Shown here piece by piece: positions 6,238 through 6,611 of a stretch of DNA of 6,611 nt. Under the pieces are notes generated by a model. That model saw only the letters and a program-made list of their open reading frames with translations, was not told the origin of the DNA and ran no database searches. This stretch comes from Sphingomonas sp. Its GTDB lineage: Bacteria; Pseudomonadota; Alphaproteobacteria; Sphingomonadales; Sphingomonadaceae. Every line of letters begins with the position of its first letter. The first letter of the stretch is position 1. The DNA lies in the NCBI GenBank assembly GCA_019747165.1, contig JAIERC010000293.1, positions 1 through 6,611 of the forward strand, given 5' to 3'. Both the position numbers and the translations under genes were made by a program.

Positions 6238-6611
6238 TTATTTCGGCAACTGCGCTTTTGGGAACCCCGCCCACACCGCATCGTAATCAGGATCGAGCGC
6301 GGCGGATTTGAGCGCCAGTTCGGTCGGCTGGAACACCCAACGACTTTCGACCATGAACGCCATCGTGCCATCGATCTTGTGGGGCTTGAGATCAGTCTTG
6401 CTCGCCGCTTCCCAGCTCGCGACATCGGGGCCGTGGCCGCTCATCTGATTGTGGAGCGAGAGCGCGCCGGGGACGAAGCCATCGGCTTTGGCATCATAGG
6501 CGCCGGTGATCAGCCCCATCGCCTCCGACATCACGTTGCGGTGGAACCAGGGCGGGCGGAAGGTGTCTTCGGCCACCATCCAGCGCGGCGGGAAGATGAC
6601 GAAATCGACAT
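6238..6611 (-). CDS. hmgA: Homogentisate 1,2-dioxygenase, C-terminal part
   Basis: Partial: the 5' end lies beyond the right edge; the frame is complete from 6609 to TAA 6240-6238 (123 residues). The enzyme opens the ring of homogentisate to maleylacetoacetate, using Fe2+ and O2, in tyrosine and phenylalanine breakdown. The fragment holds VDFVIFPPRW, FRPPWFHRNVMSEAMGLI, GFVPGALSLHNQMSGHGPD and the TMAFMVESRW strand. The three iron ligands of the family are all here, with the spacing of the human enzyme (6 and 30 residues, His335/Glu341/His371): His23, Glu29 and His59 of the fragment. An internal ATG at 6579 is not the start, since conserved sequence continues upstream of it. A run of six T directly follows the stop on the coding strand, without a convincing hairpin before it. 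Confidence 0.95.
   Translation of the reverse strand, partial: VDFVIFPPRWMVAEDTFRPPWFHRNVMSEAMGLITGAYDAKADGFVPGALSLHNQMSGHGPDVASWEAASKTDLKPHKIDGTMAFMVESRWVFQPTELALKSAALDPDYDAVWAGFPKAQLPK

Noticed and set aside
6231..6260. Possible terminator at the hmgA end (T run after the stop, CAAAA/TTTTG and GCGC/GCGC pairings).
   Set aside because: Stems are only four to five base pairs and the GC stem is not next to the T run, so it cannot be supported as an intrinsic terminator.
6149..6274. Upstream extension of the DGPF gene reading frame to 6274.
   Set aside because: The extra 42 residues do not resemble the family, would overlap hmgA, and the ATG at 6148 has a well-placed Shine-Dalgarno and the family N-terminus.

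Overview
The window looks like a chromosomal segment of a high-GC alphaproteobacterium, most likely a sphingomonad (Sphingomonadaceae). The grounds are the GC-rich codon use and the style of the protein sequences; this is judgement, not a database result. I see no rRNA, tRNA, CRISPR array, insertion sequence or plasmid gene. Genes are densely packed, and no gene-free stretch exceeds about 90 bases.

Left part (1-1819): the 3' end of an inositol monophosphatase family gene, then a small DUF1801-family gene with a GTG start and noticeably lower GC at third codon positions. This gene converges, with a 12-base gap, on a complete acetyl-CoA acetyltransferase (thiolase) on the minus strand.

Middle part (about 1866-4590): a plus-strand run divergent from the thiolase. 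It holds a prepilin peptidase (A24 family, with both catalytic Asp and the zinc tetracysteine), an unrecognised exported 157-residue protein coupled to it by an ATGA overlap, and, 20 bases on, an aldehyde dehydrogenase resembling coniferyl aldehyde dehydrogenase. Spacing suggests one operon, although the three roles do not obviously belong together.

Right part (4597-6611): a minus-strand set read from right to left. It holds the C-terminal end of homogentisate 1,2-dioxygenase (hmgA, tyrosine/phenylalanine catabolism), then a DGPF/YCII-family protein overlapping by 8 bases a 405-residue ECF42-type sigma factor with a long C-terminal helical (TPR-like) extension. The 89 bases between hmgA and the DGPF gene contain TGTCGA, 17 bases, CGTC. 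This matches, as I recall it, the published ECF42 target-promoter motif, so the pair probably forms a self-activating unit. This regulatory unit is the most interesting part of the window. Everything else is recognisable metabolism or secretion, apart from the exported orphan, whose function I cannot name.
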